A stretch of 6,426 nucleotides of DNA, taken from assembly GCA_017989485.1 (NCBI GenBank), contig JAGNPU010000112.1, positions 1 through 6,426 of the forward strand. The letters run 5' to 3'. The notes beneath the pieces were generated by a model. The model did no database searches, had not been told where the DNA came from, and worked only from the letters and a program-made list of their open reading frames with translations. This document shows, piece after piece, positions 1-5,051 of the stretch (its first letter is position 1; every line of letters begins with the position of its first letter). The stretch comes from Neisseriaceae bacterium. Lineage in GTDB: Bacteria; Pseudomonadota; Gammaproteobacteria; Burkholderiales; Neisseriaceae. The position numbers and the translations under genes were made by a program.

Positions 1-47
1 CGATGATAGTGTGGATACCCATGTGAAAGTAGGTCATCGCCAAACGC
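1..47 (+). rRNA. rrf: 5S ribosomal RNA, 3' end (partial)
   Basis: The window opens inside the 3' third of a 5S rRNA. The run GATGATAGTGTGG followed by CCCATGTGAAAGTAGGTCATCGCC is the conserved loop E / helix IV region and 3' strand of bacterial 5S rRNA in a betaproteobacterial form. The last bases (CGCCAAACGC) should be the 3' strand of helix I, pairing with the 5' end that lies outside the window. The exact 3' end is placed at about 46-48. An intrinsic terminator begins within 10 bases, so this is the end of an rRNA operon read on the plus strand, with 16S and 23S presumably to the left. Confidence 0.93.
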
Positions 48-55
48 CCCATACT

Positions 56-89
56 TAAGCCCTGTAGCCTACGCTACAGGGCTTATTTT
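56..89 (+). terminator. Intrinsic terminator of the rRNA operon
   Basis: A perfect 13-bp stem (TAAGCCCTGTAGC at 56-68 with GCTACAGGGCTTA at 73-85) has a CTAC loop and is followed by TTTT at 86-89. It starts about 8 bases after the 5S 3' end, as expected for the transcription stop of an rRNA operon. Confidence 0.9.
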
Positions 90-115
90 ATGTGTAGTAT
101 TAGTACTATGCTGTG

Positions 116-168
116 GCCCTCGATAAGGGCGCAGACAGGCTTTAGGTCGCGCTTAAGCGTGAGACCTA
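116..168. other. Two adjacent hairpins downstream of the 5S terminator
   Basis: GCCCT (116-120) pairs with AGGGC (126-130) across CGATA. TAGGTC (143-148) pairs with GACCTA (163-168) and encloses the palindrome CGCTTAAGCG (150-159). With the strong hairpin at 180-207 they form a run of three stems just after the rRNA operon. They could be 3' processing or backup termination structures, or part of a small RNA. I do not recognise a known RNA family, and it does not fold as a tRNA. Confidence 0.4.
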
Positions 169-179
169 TAGGCCTTTGA

Positions 180-207
180 ATCAAGCCCACCTGACGGTGG
201 GCTTGAT
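180..207. terminator. Strong hairpin, possible second terminator
   Basis: A perfect 12-bp stem (ATCAAGCCCACC at 180-191 with GGTGGGCTTGAT at 196-207) has a TGAC tetraloop. What follows is TTGCGTTT rather than a clean T run, so termination on the plus strand would be weak. On the minus strand the hairpin is followed by TCAAAGG, which also lacks a T tract. It may be a backup terminator behind the rRNA operon or the 3' end of a small transcript. Confidence 0.45.
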
Positions 208-264
208 TGCGTTTGGGGCATGGTGTTGTATGGCTTAGGCTGATACACAGGATGATCTCCCTTT

Positions 265-294
265 GCCGTCATCCTCGCGCAGGCGGGGATCCAG
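265..294 (+). repeat. REP-like palindrome, left boundary of the tandem element
   Basis: This 30-bp sequence begins GCCGTCATCC and ends GGGGATCCAG. It can fold by itself (ATCCTCGC at 271-278 with GCGGGGAT at 283-290, including one G-U pair). It is an almost exact inverted copy of 616-645, with one mismatch by eye. GTCATCCCCGC...GCGGGGATCCAG-type repeats are a widespread class of intergenic REP-like sequence in proteobacteria, and this copy belongs to that general type. Confidence 0.8.
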
Positions 295-455
295 AAATGG
301 CTGGCCGTGGGGCGCTGTGGCTACCAATGCGGCTACATAGGCTTAAACGTGATGAGGCCTAATGGGTAAGGGAACAATACCCACAAGTTGTTTTATCAAC
401 AGGACGTCATAGTGGGTGAAGACGTTGCCACACGCTGAATCATGGGCTGGATCCC
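276..455 (+). repeat. Tandem repeat unit, copy 1 (180 bp)
   Basis: This unit is repeated directly at 456-624. By hand alignment about 156 of 169 aligned positions agree (about 92%). Copy 1 carries 11 extra bases at 361-371 (AATGGGTAAGG). Both copies contain GGCTGGCCGTGGGG, CAATGCGGCTACATAGG, AACAATACCCACA and GACGTTGCCACACGCTGAAT. ACCCAC (379-384) can pair with GTGGGT (412-417), so the middle may fold. I see no open reading frame of note in it and no match to a known RNA or IS end. Confidence 0.85.
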
Positions 456-474
456 CGCGTAGGCGGGGATCCAG
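447..474. repeat. REP-like perfect palindrome at the junction of the two copies
   Basis: CTGGATCCCCGC (447-458) and GCGGGGATCCAG (463-474) form a perfect 12-bp stem with a GTAG loop. Its left half matches the right boundary repeat (616-628) and its right half matches the left boundary repeat (283-294). The junction therefore looks like two half-units facing each other. Confidence 0.85.
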
Positions 475-624
475 AAAAGGCTGGCCGTGGGGCACTGTGG
501 CTGCCAATGCGGCTACATAGGTTTAAGCGTGATCAGGCCTGAACAATACCCACAGGTTGTTTTATGCACAGGACGTCATCGTGGGTGAAGACGTTGCCAC
601 ACGCTGAATCATAGACTGGATCCC
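456..624 (+). repeat. Tandem repeat unit, copy 2 (169 bp)
   Basis: This is the second direct copy of the unit at 276-455, lacking the 11-base segment and carrying about 13 substitutions. ACCCAC (548-553) and GTGGGT (581-586) are kept, so the possible internal pairing is conserved. Copy 2 holds a perfect TTATGCACA (562-570), where copy 1 reads TTATCAACA (393-401). Confidence 0.85.
562..570 (+). promoter_or_regulatory. DnaA-box-like site TTATGCACA
   Basis: This is a perfect match to the TTATNCACA DnaA-box consensus inside repeat copy 2. The matching place in copy 1 is one base off the consensus. DnaA binding is an inference from the motif alone. Confidence 0.35.
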
Positions 625-645
625 CGCGTGCGCGAGGATGACGGC
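616..645 (-). repeat. REP-like palindrome, right boundary of the tandem element
   Basis: This is the inverted copy of 265-294, beginning CTGGATCCCC and ending GATGACGGC, with one mismatch by eye. Together the two bound a 381-bp block that contains both tandem units. No convincing target-site duplication is visible directly outside the two ends. Confidence 0.8.
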
Positions 646-716
646 GGTGGGGGGCTTTGTTGGCGTCTGTGTGGGTGTAGGTGGCAGGGTAAATAATCAG
701 TTAGTCACATAGTGTT

Positions 717-725
717 TTATCCACA
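717..725 (+). promoter_or_regulatory. DnaA-box-like site TTATCCACA
   Basis: A perfect TTATNCACA match. It lies in the 13-mer TTTTATCCACAGG (715-727), which recurs exactly at 2033-2045, so it may belong to a dispersed intergenic motif as well as being a DnaA box. Confidence 0.4.
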
Positions 726-841
726 GGCCTGACCAACCACCAAAGGCTGAGGAGGACAAACATAGGGTGGGTGTGTTTGGGTGAATCTGCTTATCGCGTT
801 CTAAGGTTGCTCATCTGGCACTCGTAATCTCATCAGTCTGG

Positions 842-878
842 GCCATCAATCATGAGGGATAATCCTTTGATTGATGGC
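842..878. repeat. Inverted repeat / hairpin
   Basis: GCCATCAATCA (842-852) and TGATTGATGGC (868-878) form a perfect 11-bp stem, with AGG/CCT able to pair inside the 15-base loop. No T run follows on either strand, so it is not a standard terminator. It may be an operator for a dimeric regulator or an RNA structure. Confidence 0.5.
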
Positions 879-1105
879 GTGGATGCCGTCATTGGGCCCC
901 TAGCATGAATGGCATGGCTGCTTAGGCCTTCTGACCAAAGGCCCGTATGGCGTTGTTTTAGGGTATTTACCCTTTAGATTTGGGGATAACTTCTGGCGTG
1001 ACGCGGTTAATCGCCGCTGAGTAATTTTATCGGTTTAAACAAAATTAACAACTGAACCAATCGTCTATGGGCTTTTAGGGAGCGGGTTAATGGTTTATTC
1101 GGGCC

Positions 1106-1126
1106 TGTGCATAACTCTGTGGATAT
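1106..1126 (-). promoter_or_regulatory. Pair of DnaA-box-like sites on the minus strand
   Basis: TGTGCATAA (1106-1114) is the complement of a perfect TTATGCACA. Four bases later TGTGGATAT (1118-1126) is the complement of ATATCCACA, one base off the consensus. The two boxes have the same orientation with starts 12 bases apart, and the sequence to their right is strongly AT-rich. They lie about 45 bases upstream of the promoter for the DUF2975 gene, so they could affect its transcription. Binding is inferred. Confidence 0.4.
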
Positions 1127-1171
1127 CATGTTGGTGTTATCTTTATATGATCTTATTACGATAAAAAATGA

Positions 1172-1200
1172 TTGCAAAACAATAATAATTTAGTTAAGAT
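1172..1200 (+). promoter_or_regulatory. Sigma-70-type promoter for the DUF2975-XRE pair
   Basis: TTGCAA (1172-1177) as -35 and TAAGAT (1195-1200) as -10 are separated by 17 bases in AT-rich DNA. The start of transcription would fall near 1207, leaving a leader of about 20 bases with a strong Shine-Dalgarno sequence (AAGGAG at 1216-1221). Confidence 0.6.
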
Positions 1201-1229
1201 AAGGGCTCTTACATGAAGGAGAGATGATG

Positions 1230-1793
1230 ATGGAAACCAAGAAACTGGCCAATACGGCCAAAAGCATGTCTTTACTGACCTTGGCCTTGATGGCGGCCAT
1301 GCTGCTGTTGAATATGGCCTATTGGCTGTGGCCTAACCTAACCTCTATAGAAGGAGGGCTTGGGTTTGGCTTTGGCCTCACCGACCGCCTTGTGCCTTCA
1401 TTAGGCATAGACGTGCTGGCCATGCCCTGGTGGCAGACCCTAGGCGCCATGGTGATTTCTGGGCTGCCACTATTGGTTTTGGCATTAGGCCTATACCAGC
1501 TATACTTGCTGTTTACCTGTTATGGTCGGGGCGATTATTTTACCGTGGCGTCTGCTTTGCATTTGGGCAAAGTGGGTAAGGCGGTGGCCTTGTGGGTGAT
1601 GTTGGCCTTTATATGCGAGCCATTGCTTAGCTTATGGCTTACCATGACGGCACCACCAGGGCAGCGGATGGTGAGCTTAAGCTTACAGCCCTCGGCCTTT
1701 GTGGCCTTATTCATTGCGGCCAGTGTTGTGATGATTGCGCGCATACTGGGGGCGGCAAGTGAGGTGGCTGATGAAAACAAACAATTTATTTAA
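1230..1793 (+). CDS. DUF2975 family four-helix membrane protein
   Basis: A 187-residue inner-membrane protein of unknown biochemical role. Hydrophobic segments at about residues 14-34, 71-95, 117-139 and 156-174 predict four membrane helices. A short soluble link follows helix 2 (CYGRGDYFT, near 97-105), and the tail ends in an acidic EVADENKQFI. This four-helix plan, the G-x-x-F element after helix 2 and the E...EN..(F/I)I end fit DUF2975 (the B. subtilis YoaS group). Three ATG codons lie in a row at 1224, 1227 and 1230. The Shine-Dalgarno AAGGAG ends at 1221, so the ATG at 1230 (8 bases away) or 1227 (5 bases) is favoured over 1224 (2 bases). A small XRE-type regulator gene follows after 8 bases, and that pairing is typical of the family. 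Family assignment is from pattern recognition, not a search. Confidence 0.8.
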   Translation: METKKLANTAKSMSLLTLALMAAMLLLNMAYWLWPNLTSIEGGLGFGFGLTDRLVPSLGIDVLAMPWWQTLGAMVISGLPLLVLALGLYQLYLLFTCYGRGDYFTVASALHLGKVGKAVALWVMLAFICEPLLSLWLTMTAPPGQRMVSLSLQPSAFVALFIAASVVMIARILGAASEVADENKQFI

Positions 1794-1801
1794 GGCTTAA
1801 C

Positions 1802-2020
1802 ATGGCGATTGAAATCCAACTGGACGTGATGCTGGCCAAGCGCAAAATGAAGTCGAAAGATCTGGCGGCGCTGGTGGGCATTACCGAACAAAACCTGTCT
1901 TTACTCAAGCAGGGCAAGGTAAAGGGGCTGCGGTTTTCAACCCTAGAGGCCATCTGTCAGCATTTACACTGTCAGCCTGGTGACCTATTGGCCTATGTCC
2001 CTGACGGTGAAGAGGCTTAG
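1802..2020 (+). CDS. XRE/YozG-type helix-turn-helix transcriptional regulator
   Basis: A 72-residue protein made almost wholly of one Cro/C1-type helix-turn-helix domain. The helix-turn-helix is near residues 17-38 (KSKDLAALVGITEQNLSLLK), followed by GKVKGLRFSTLEAICQHLHC and then QPGDLLAYVPD, which is the usual end of the short YozG-like family. No ligand or dimerisation domain is present. It lies 8 bases after the DUF2975 gene stop with only a weak AAGG (1792-1795) before the start, so it is probably co-transcribed and perhaps translationally coupled. In the family the small DNA-binding protein is usually encoded next to a DUF2975 membrane protein. It may regulate its own operon or pass a membrane signal to DNA; that role is inferred. 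The operon ends at the terminator at 2048-2078. Confidence 0.88.
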   Translation: MAIEIQLDVMLAKRKMKSKDLAALVGITEQNLSLLKQGKVKGLRFSTLEAICQHLHCQPGDLLAYVPDGEEA

Positions 2021-2034
2021 CCCATAGGCTGATT

Positions 2035-2043
2035 TTATCCACA
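2035..2043 (+). promoter_or_regulatory. DnaA-box-like site TTATCCACA
   Basis: A perfect TTATNCACA match between the XRE gene stop and the terminator stem, inside TTTTATCCACAGG (2033-2045). The same 13-mer occurs at 715-727. Confidence 0.35.
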
Positions 2044-2047
2044 GGTT

Positions 2048-2078
2048 AAAAAGACGCGCTTGGTTCGCGTCTTTTTTT
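2048..2078. terminator. Bidirectional intrinsic terminator between convergent genes
   Basis: AAAAAGACGCG (2048-2058) and CGCGTCTTTTT (2066-2076) form an 11-bp stem with a 7-base loop. On the plus strand it ends in seven T (2072-2078) and stops the DUF2975-XRE operon. On the minus strand the A run at 2048-2052 supplies a T tract for the LysR gene. The LysR stop codon (2077-2079) overlaps its edge. Confidence 0.88.
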
Positions 2079-2988
2079 ATGGCCGTAAGGTCCAGGCTTG
2101 GGTATTGACGTGGGCCAGAAGAAAATCGATAAAGACGCGGGTTTTTTGGGGCAAATAGGCCTGGTTAGGAAACAGCAGCTGTATGCTTTGTTGGGGTAGC
2201 TGATACTCTGGGCACAGGTGTATCAGCCGACCTTGAGTCAGATCGTCGGCCACCTGCCAGTAAGGGCAAATGGTGACGCCAAGAGCAGACAGCGCCATGG
2301 CGTGTACGGCGCTGGTGGTGTTGGCCATATAGCGGCTGTAAGGCGGGGTGACGACGATGCTGGCCTGACTCGGGTGGTTAAAGCGCCAGCTGCCATGGGC
2401 GTGTAAGCTGCTTTGGCTCACCCATGGCACATGGTTGAGCTGTTCGGGGCTGTGAATGGGGTATTGGTCTAAAAAGTCAGGGCTGGCGACCGCAACAATA
2501 TCGTATTGGCCCAGTGGACGGCTTTTAAACGAGGAATCCTTAAGCGTGCCCAAACGGATGGCGACATCGAGCTGTTCTGTGATGAGGTCGCTTAAAGCCG
2601 TATCAAAATCATAGTGAATGTCTAAAGCCGGGTATTGGTGGCAGAAATCACCGATGAGGGGCAGGATGAACTGGCGGCCAAACTCGTGGGTTGAGGTGAG
2701 GCGTAGGGTACCGCTGATGGCATGGTGATCCTGCTGCACCCGCTCTAAAGCCTGGGCCATCTGTCCTTGGATGGCTTTAAAGTCTTGGTAAAACGACTGT
2801 CCGGCTTCGGTCAAGGCAATGCTACGGGTGCTGCGGACCAAGAGGCTGACGCCCAGTTTTTGTTCCAAGCTTTTCACGTCTATGCTGGCCATGGCGCGGC
2901 TGATGTTCAAATGTTCTGCCGCCCGGGTAAACGAGCCGGATTCGACCACCTGTAAAAAGGTATGGATTTGTTTCATTTGGCTTTGCAT
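2077..2988 (-). CDS. LysR family transcriptional regulator (CrgA-like)
   Basis: A full-length 303-residue LysR-type regulator. The winged helix-turn-helix occupies about residues 5-64; SGSFTRAAEHLNISRAMAS and the following LEQKLGVSLLVRSTRSIALTEAG are the family hallmarks. A linker helix (about 65-90) leads to the effector-binding domain (about 90-295). In that domain, LDVAIRLGTLKDSSFKSRPLG is the element typical of the CrgA/AaeR-like subgroup. The start at 2988 is preceded on the minus strand by GGGTGA a few bases upstream; an internal ATG four codons later (MKQIHTF) is a possible alternative. It is divergent from the MFS/NTF2-like pair across 99 bp, so it is the likely regulator of that pair and probably of itself. 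The inducer is unknown. Confidence 0.93.
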   Translation of the reverse strand: MQSQMKQIHTFLQVVESGSFTRAAEHLNISRAMASIDVKSLEQKLGVSLLVRSTRSIALTEAGQSFYQDFKAIQGQMAQALERVQQDHHAISGTLRLTSTHEFGRQFILPLIGDFCHQYPALDIHYDFDTALSDLITEQLDVAIRLGTLKDSSFKSRPLGQYDIVAVASPDFLDQYPIHSPEQLNHVPWVSQSSLHAHGSWRFNHPSQASIVVTPPYSRYMANTTSAVHAMALSALGVTICPYWQVADDLTQGRLIHLCPEYQLPQQSIQLLFPNQAYLPQKTRVFIDFLLAHVNTQAWTLRP

Positions 2989-3087
2989 GATTCACCCATT
3001 GTTAAATAATCTCAATCAATCATTTTAATTCAATCGCATCGACGCCGATAGCCGCCGACCGTAAAATCGCGTTCTGGAGGAAACACC
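2989..3087. promoter_or_regulatory. Divergent promoter/operator region between the LysR and MFS genes
   Basis: This 99-bp gap should hold both promoters and the LysR binding site. Its AT-rich core (2999-3035) includes TTGTTA (2999-3004) and TTTAAT (3024-3029) for rightward reading, with a long 19-base spacer. On the minus strand TTGAAT and GATTAT lie 16 bases apart for leftward reading. ATTG/CAAT repeats such as CAATCAATCATTTTAATTCAATC could form T-N11-A type LysR sites. No promoter here is a strong match. TGGAGG at 3075-3080, 7 bases before the MFS start, is a strong ribosome binding site. Confidence 0.5.
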
Positions 3088-4444
3088 ATGCGCTATCGTC
3101 ATCGGGTCGCCCTGATTTTTTTAATCGGTTTTTTCATCGACTGCATCAATATTTTTATGTCGGCCATTGCTTTGCCGAGCATCGCCGCCGAGATGGCGGT
3201 GTCGCCCGCATTGGTGACCTGGGTCACCAATGCCTATATTTTAGGCCTCACCGTCATCATGCCGTTGGCGCCGTGGTTGGCCGCACGCTATGGCCATCGC
3301 GCGTTACTGACTGCGTCCATGCTGATTTTTACGGTGGCGGTGGCCCTGTGTGGGCTCAGCCAAGATGTTTATGGCCTGGTGTTTTGGCGTTTTATCCAAG
3401 GCGTAGGCGGTGGGCTGTTGATACCCGTCGGCCAAGCGCTGACGTTTGGCCTGTTTCAAGGGGCCCAGCGCAGTAAAATTTCTACCGTGGTGATGGCGGT
3501 GGCGCTGCTGGCACCGGCCCTATCCCCCAGCATCGGCGGTGCGATCGTCGACCATGCCTCTTGGCGTTGGGTGTTTTTCAGCAACGTGCCGTTTGCGTTG
3601 TTGGCCGCCTTATTGTCGTGGCGCTGGATTCGGGTTGAGGCCATAAGGCCGGTAGCCAAACCTGACCTTAAAGGCCTATTGTTGATGAGCCTAGGTTTGG
3701 GTTTGCTGCTGTTGGCGCTGTCGCTGTATGGCGATCAGGGTGAGGCCAGTTGGGCCTTGTTGGCCCTGGCCTTGAGCCTATTCTGGCTGTGGGCCTACAG
3801 GCGGCATGAGCGTCTGGCACCGAGCCTCGCCATTGTGTCGCTACGGTTGTTGCAAAACCGCTCGCTGCGGGCATCGGTTTGGGTGTATTACGCCGTGCCC
3901 GGCCTGTTTACCGGAGTGAATGTCTTAAATATTTTTTACTTACAGCAACAGGTGGGTTTTAGCGCAGAGGCCACGGGGCGCTTTATGTTTGTGTACGCCC
4001 TAGGGGCGTTGCTGACCATGCTTGGCGGTGGCTACACCTACCCGCGCTTGGGGCCGCGCGTTTTATTCAGCGTGGGCATTGTGGCCCACAACTTGGGCAT
4101 TGCCTGTCTGTTCTTTGTCGCCAGCAAGGCCGACATCCATCGGGCTGTTGCTGTTGGCCTATGCGCTGATGGGGATGGGCGGCGGCCTGTGTGCCAATAC
4201 GGCCCAAACCACGGCCTTAATTGACTTTGAGGGGGATGACTTGGCCAAGGGCAGTGTGATTTGGAACGTCAATCGCCAGGTGTCGTTCAGCATTGGCGTG
4301 GCGCTGTTGACGATGATTCTGGGCGTGTTTTCACAGCGGCTAGCGACGGCTGCCGCTTATCAATCAACCTTTATGGTTGCCGCTTTACTGGGCCTGTTGT
4401 CGCTCATGGCGGTGGCCAAATTACGTCAACCAAGGAGTGTATGA
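3088..4444 (+). pseudogene. DHA2-like MFS drug efflux transporter, frameshifted
   Basis: An inner-membrane proton-driven exporter of the major facilitator superfamily, closest in look to the EmrB/MdtD-type DHA2 group. Visible motifs are LAARYGHR after helix 2 (about 64-71, motif A), WRFIQGVGGGLLIPVG (about 100-115, motif B), and APALSPSIGGAIVD (about 142-155, motif C of antiporters). SWRWVFFSNVPF (158-169) follows. The start ATG has a strong TGGAGG 7 bases upstream. The frame opened there reads good MFS sequence to residue 350 (KADI), then turns into non-MFS sequence and stops at 4222-4224. MFS-like sequence resumes in the next frame at 4139 (IGLLLLAYALMGMGGGLCAN) and runs to the stop at 4442-4444. 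Dropping one base gives a normal 451-residue protein whose stop overlaps the next gene's first ATG. The rest of the gene is undamaged, so the break is recent or is a sequence error. The substrate is unknown. Confidence 0.85.
4135..4141 (+). other. Single-base frameshift site in the MFS gene
   Basis: The bases read ATCCATC. With either C at 4137/4138 removed they read ATC ATC and join the upstream frame (A-D-I) to the downstream one (I-G-L-L-L-L-A-Y). The upstream frame as written ends at 4224 after 378 codons, the last 28 of them out of frame. The downstream frame is open from before 4022 to 4444, but its part before 4139 is not MFS-like. There is no long homopolymer and no obvious slippery heptamer or stop codon at the shift, which argues against programmed frameshifting. 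Confidence 0.8.
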
Positions 4445-4851
4445 TGAATGCCAAACCCAATCCAGAAGCCATCGCCCATCACAGCGTGGTGGTGCTACAT
4501 GATTTGATTGCGGCCGTATTTACCGGTCAGGATGCCGATGTTGCCTGTGCGCAGCTGCTGAACCACTTTGCTGCGGATTTTAACATGGTCACCACGGCCG
4601 GCACCCGGGTCGGTGCAGCCGAGATCGGCCAGCTGTTTCATGGCGGCAAGGGCAAACGCCCCGGCCTGACGATTACCGTTGGCGACGTGGTGACCCTCAG
4701 CGTGTCGGGCAACGAGGTATGGGTGCAGTATCAGGAAACCCACGTTCTGGATGGTGCACTCACGCAGCGGCTGTCGGTGGCCCAGATTCAGGCCGTGAGC
4801 CCAGACGAGTGGCGGTGGGTTTATCTGCATGAAACCCCTATTGTGGCTTAG
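4444..4851 (+). CDS. Small NTF2-like (DUF4440/SnoaL-type) protein
   Basis: A soluble protein of 135 residues with no signal peptide or membrane segment. An amino-terminal helix pair (HHSVVVLHDLIAAVFTG, then ACAQLLNHFAADFNMVTTAGTRVGAAEI) is followed by alternating strands (LTITVGDVVTLSVSGNEVWVQYQETHV, then RLSVAQIQAV) and a closing WRWVYLHETPI. This cone-like helix-then-sheet order and the W..VYLHETP end resemble NTF2-like proteins of the DUF4440/SnoaL type, which may be enzymes or ligand binders. No catalytic residues can be assigned. AAGGAG at 4432-4437 is 6 bases from the ATG at 4444 and 3 from the ATG at 4441, so 4444 is preferred; the 4441 start would overlap the MFS stop as ATGA. The overlap implies one operon with the transporter and perhaps a shared substrate or signal. 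The frameshift upstream could lower its translation by uncoupling. Confidence 0.72.
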   Translation: MNAKPNPEAIAHHSVVVLHDLIAAVFTGQDADVACAQLLNHFAADFNMVTTAGTRVGAAEIGQLFHGGKGKRPGLTITVGDVVTLSVSGNEVWVQYQETHVLDGALTQRLSVAQIQAVSPDEWRWVYLHETPIVA

Positions 4852-4868
4852 GCCTGCCGTTGCCCCTG

Positions 4869-4898
4869 CCCCTATGTCTGGCCACATAGGGGTTTTTT
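4869..4898 (+). terminator. Intrinsic terminator of the MFS/NTF2-like operon
   Basis: CCCCTATGT (4869-4877) pairs perfectly with ACATAGGGG (4884-4892) across CTGGCC and is followed by six T (4893-4898). It begins 17 bases after the NTF2-like gene stop. Confidence 0.92.
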
Positions 4899-5051
4899 AC
4901 GGCCCCGATAGGGCGCGCTGCCAGGCTGTGGTCAGGCGGCCCAGATTGGCGTAGAGTAAACGGGTGAATGAATCAAACGACTTGCTGGTAAGCGGCATGG
5001 GGCTGAGGCGAGTGCGCTTAACCATTTCTTTTTTAAAAGGACACCGTATTC
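4899..5051 (+). promoter_or_regulatory. fumC upstream region with ribosome binding site
   Basis: Because a strong terminator lies just before it, fumC must have its own promoter in these 153 bases. No good -35/-10 pair stands out; TTGGCG (4946-4951) with TGAATC (4969-4974) has 17-base spacing but a poor -10. AAGGA at 5037-5041, 10 bases before the ATG, is the ribosome binding site. Confidence 0.45.

Larger units (their letters stand above)
646..1171. other. Gene-free intergenic stretch
   Basis: I see no supported gene here; possible starts such as the ATG at 904 run only a few codons. The stretch holds DnaA-box-like motifs at 717-725 and 1106-1126. Its hairpins are at 842-878, at 925-943 (GGCCTT/AAGGCC) and at 960-973 (AGGGTA, TT loop, TACCCT). 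Base composition turns clearly AT-rich from about 1130 up to the promoter. Hairpin density suggests untranslated or non-coding sequence rather than decayed genes, but no family is recognised. Confidence 0.5.

Noticed and set aside
110..210. A tRNA gene after the rRNA operon
   Set aside because: Although TTTGAATC resembles a T-loop, no acceptor stem, anticodon arm or seven-base spacing can be drawn around it.
265..645. A CRISPR array
   Set aside because: There are only two units, of about 170-180 bp, with nearly identical interiors in place of short repeats with unique spacers, and no cas gene is present.
265..645. A full insertion sequence
   Set aside because: It has inverted ends but no transposase frame inside and no clear target-site duplication outside the ends.
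2218..3028. Three short plus-strand frames over the LysR gene
   Set aside because: They are antisense to a full-length LysR regulator with all family motifs and have no ribosome sites or recognisable domains.
4022..4138. An independent gene starting at 4022 in the frame of the MFS C-terminal part
   Set aside because: The first 39 codons of that frame are not MFS-like, while the other frame is MFS-like over the same bases, and no ribosome site precedes 4022. It is the tail of the frameshifted transporter.
4261..4440. Upstream extension of the NTF2-like gene starting at 4261
   Set aside because: That stretch codes for MFS helices in another frame, and a Shine-Dalgarno sequence at 4432-4437 marks the true start at 4444 (or 4441).
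4495..4887. A 130-codon minus-strand frame
   Set aside because: It overlaps the NTF2-like gene and runs into its terminator hairpin, and its translation shows no recognisable domain.
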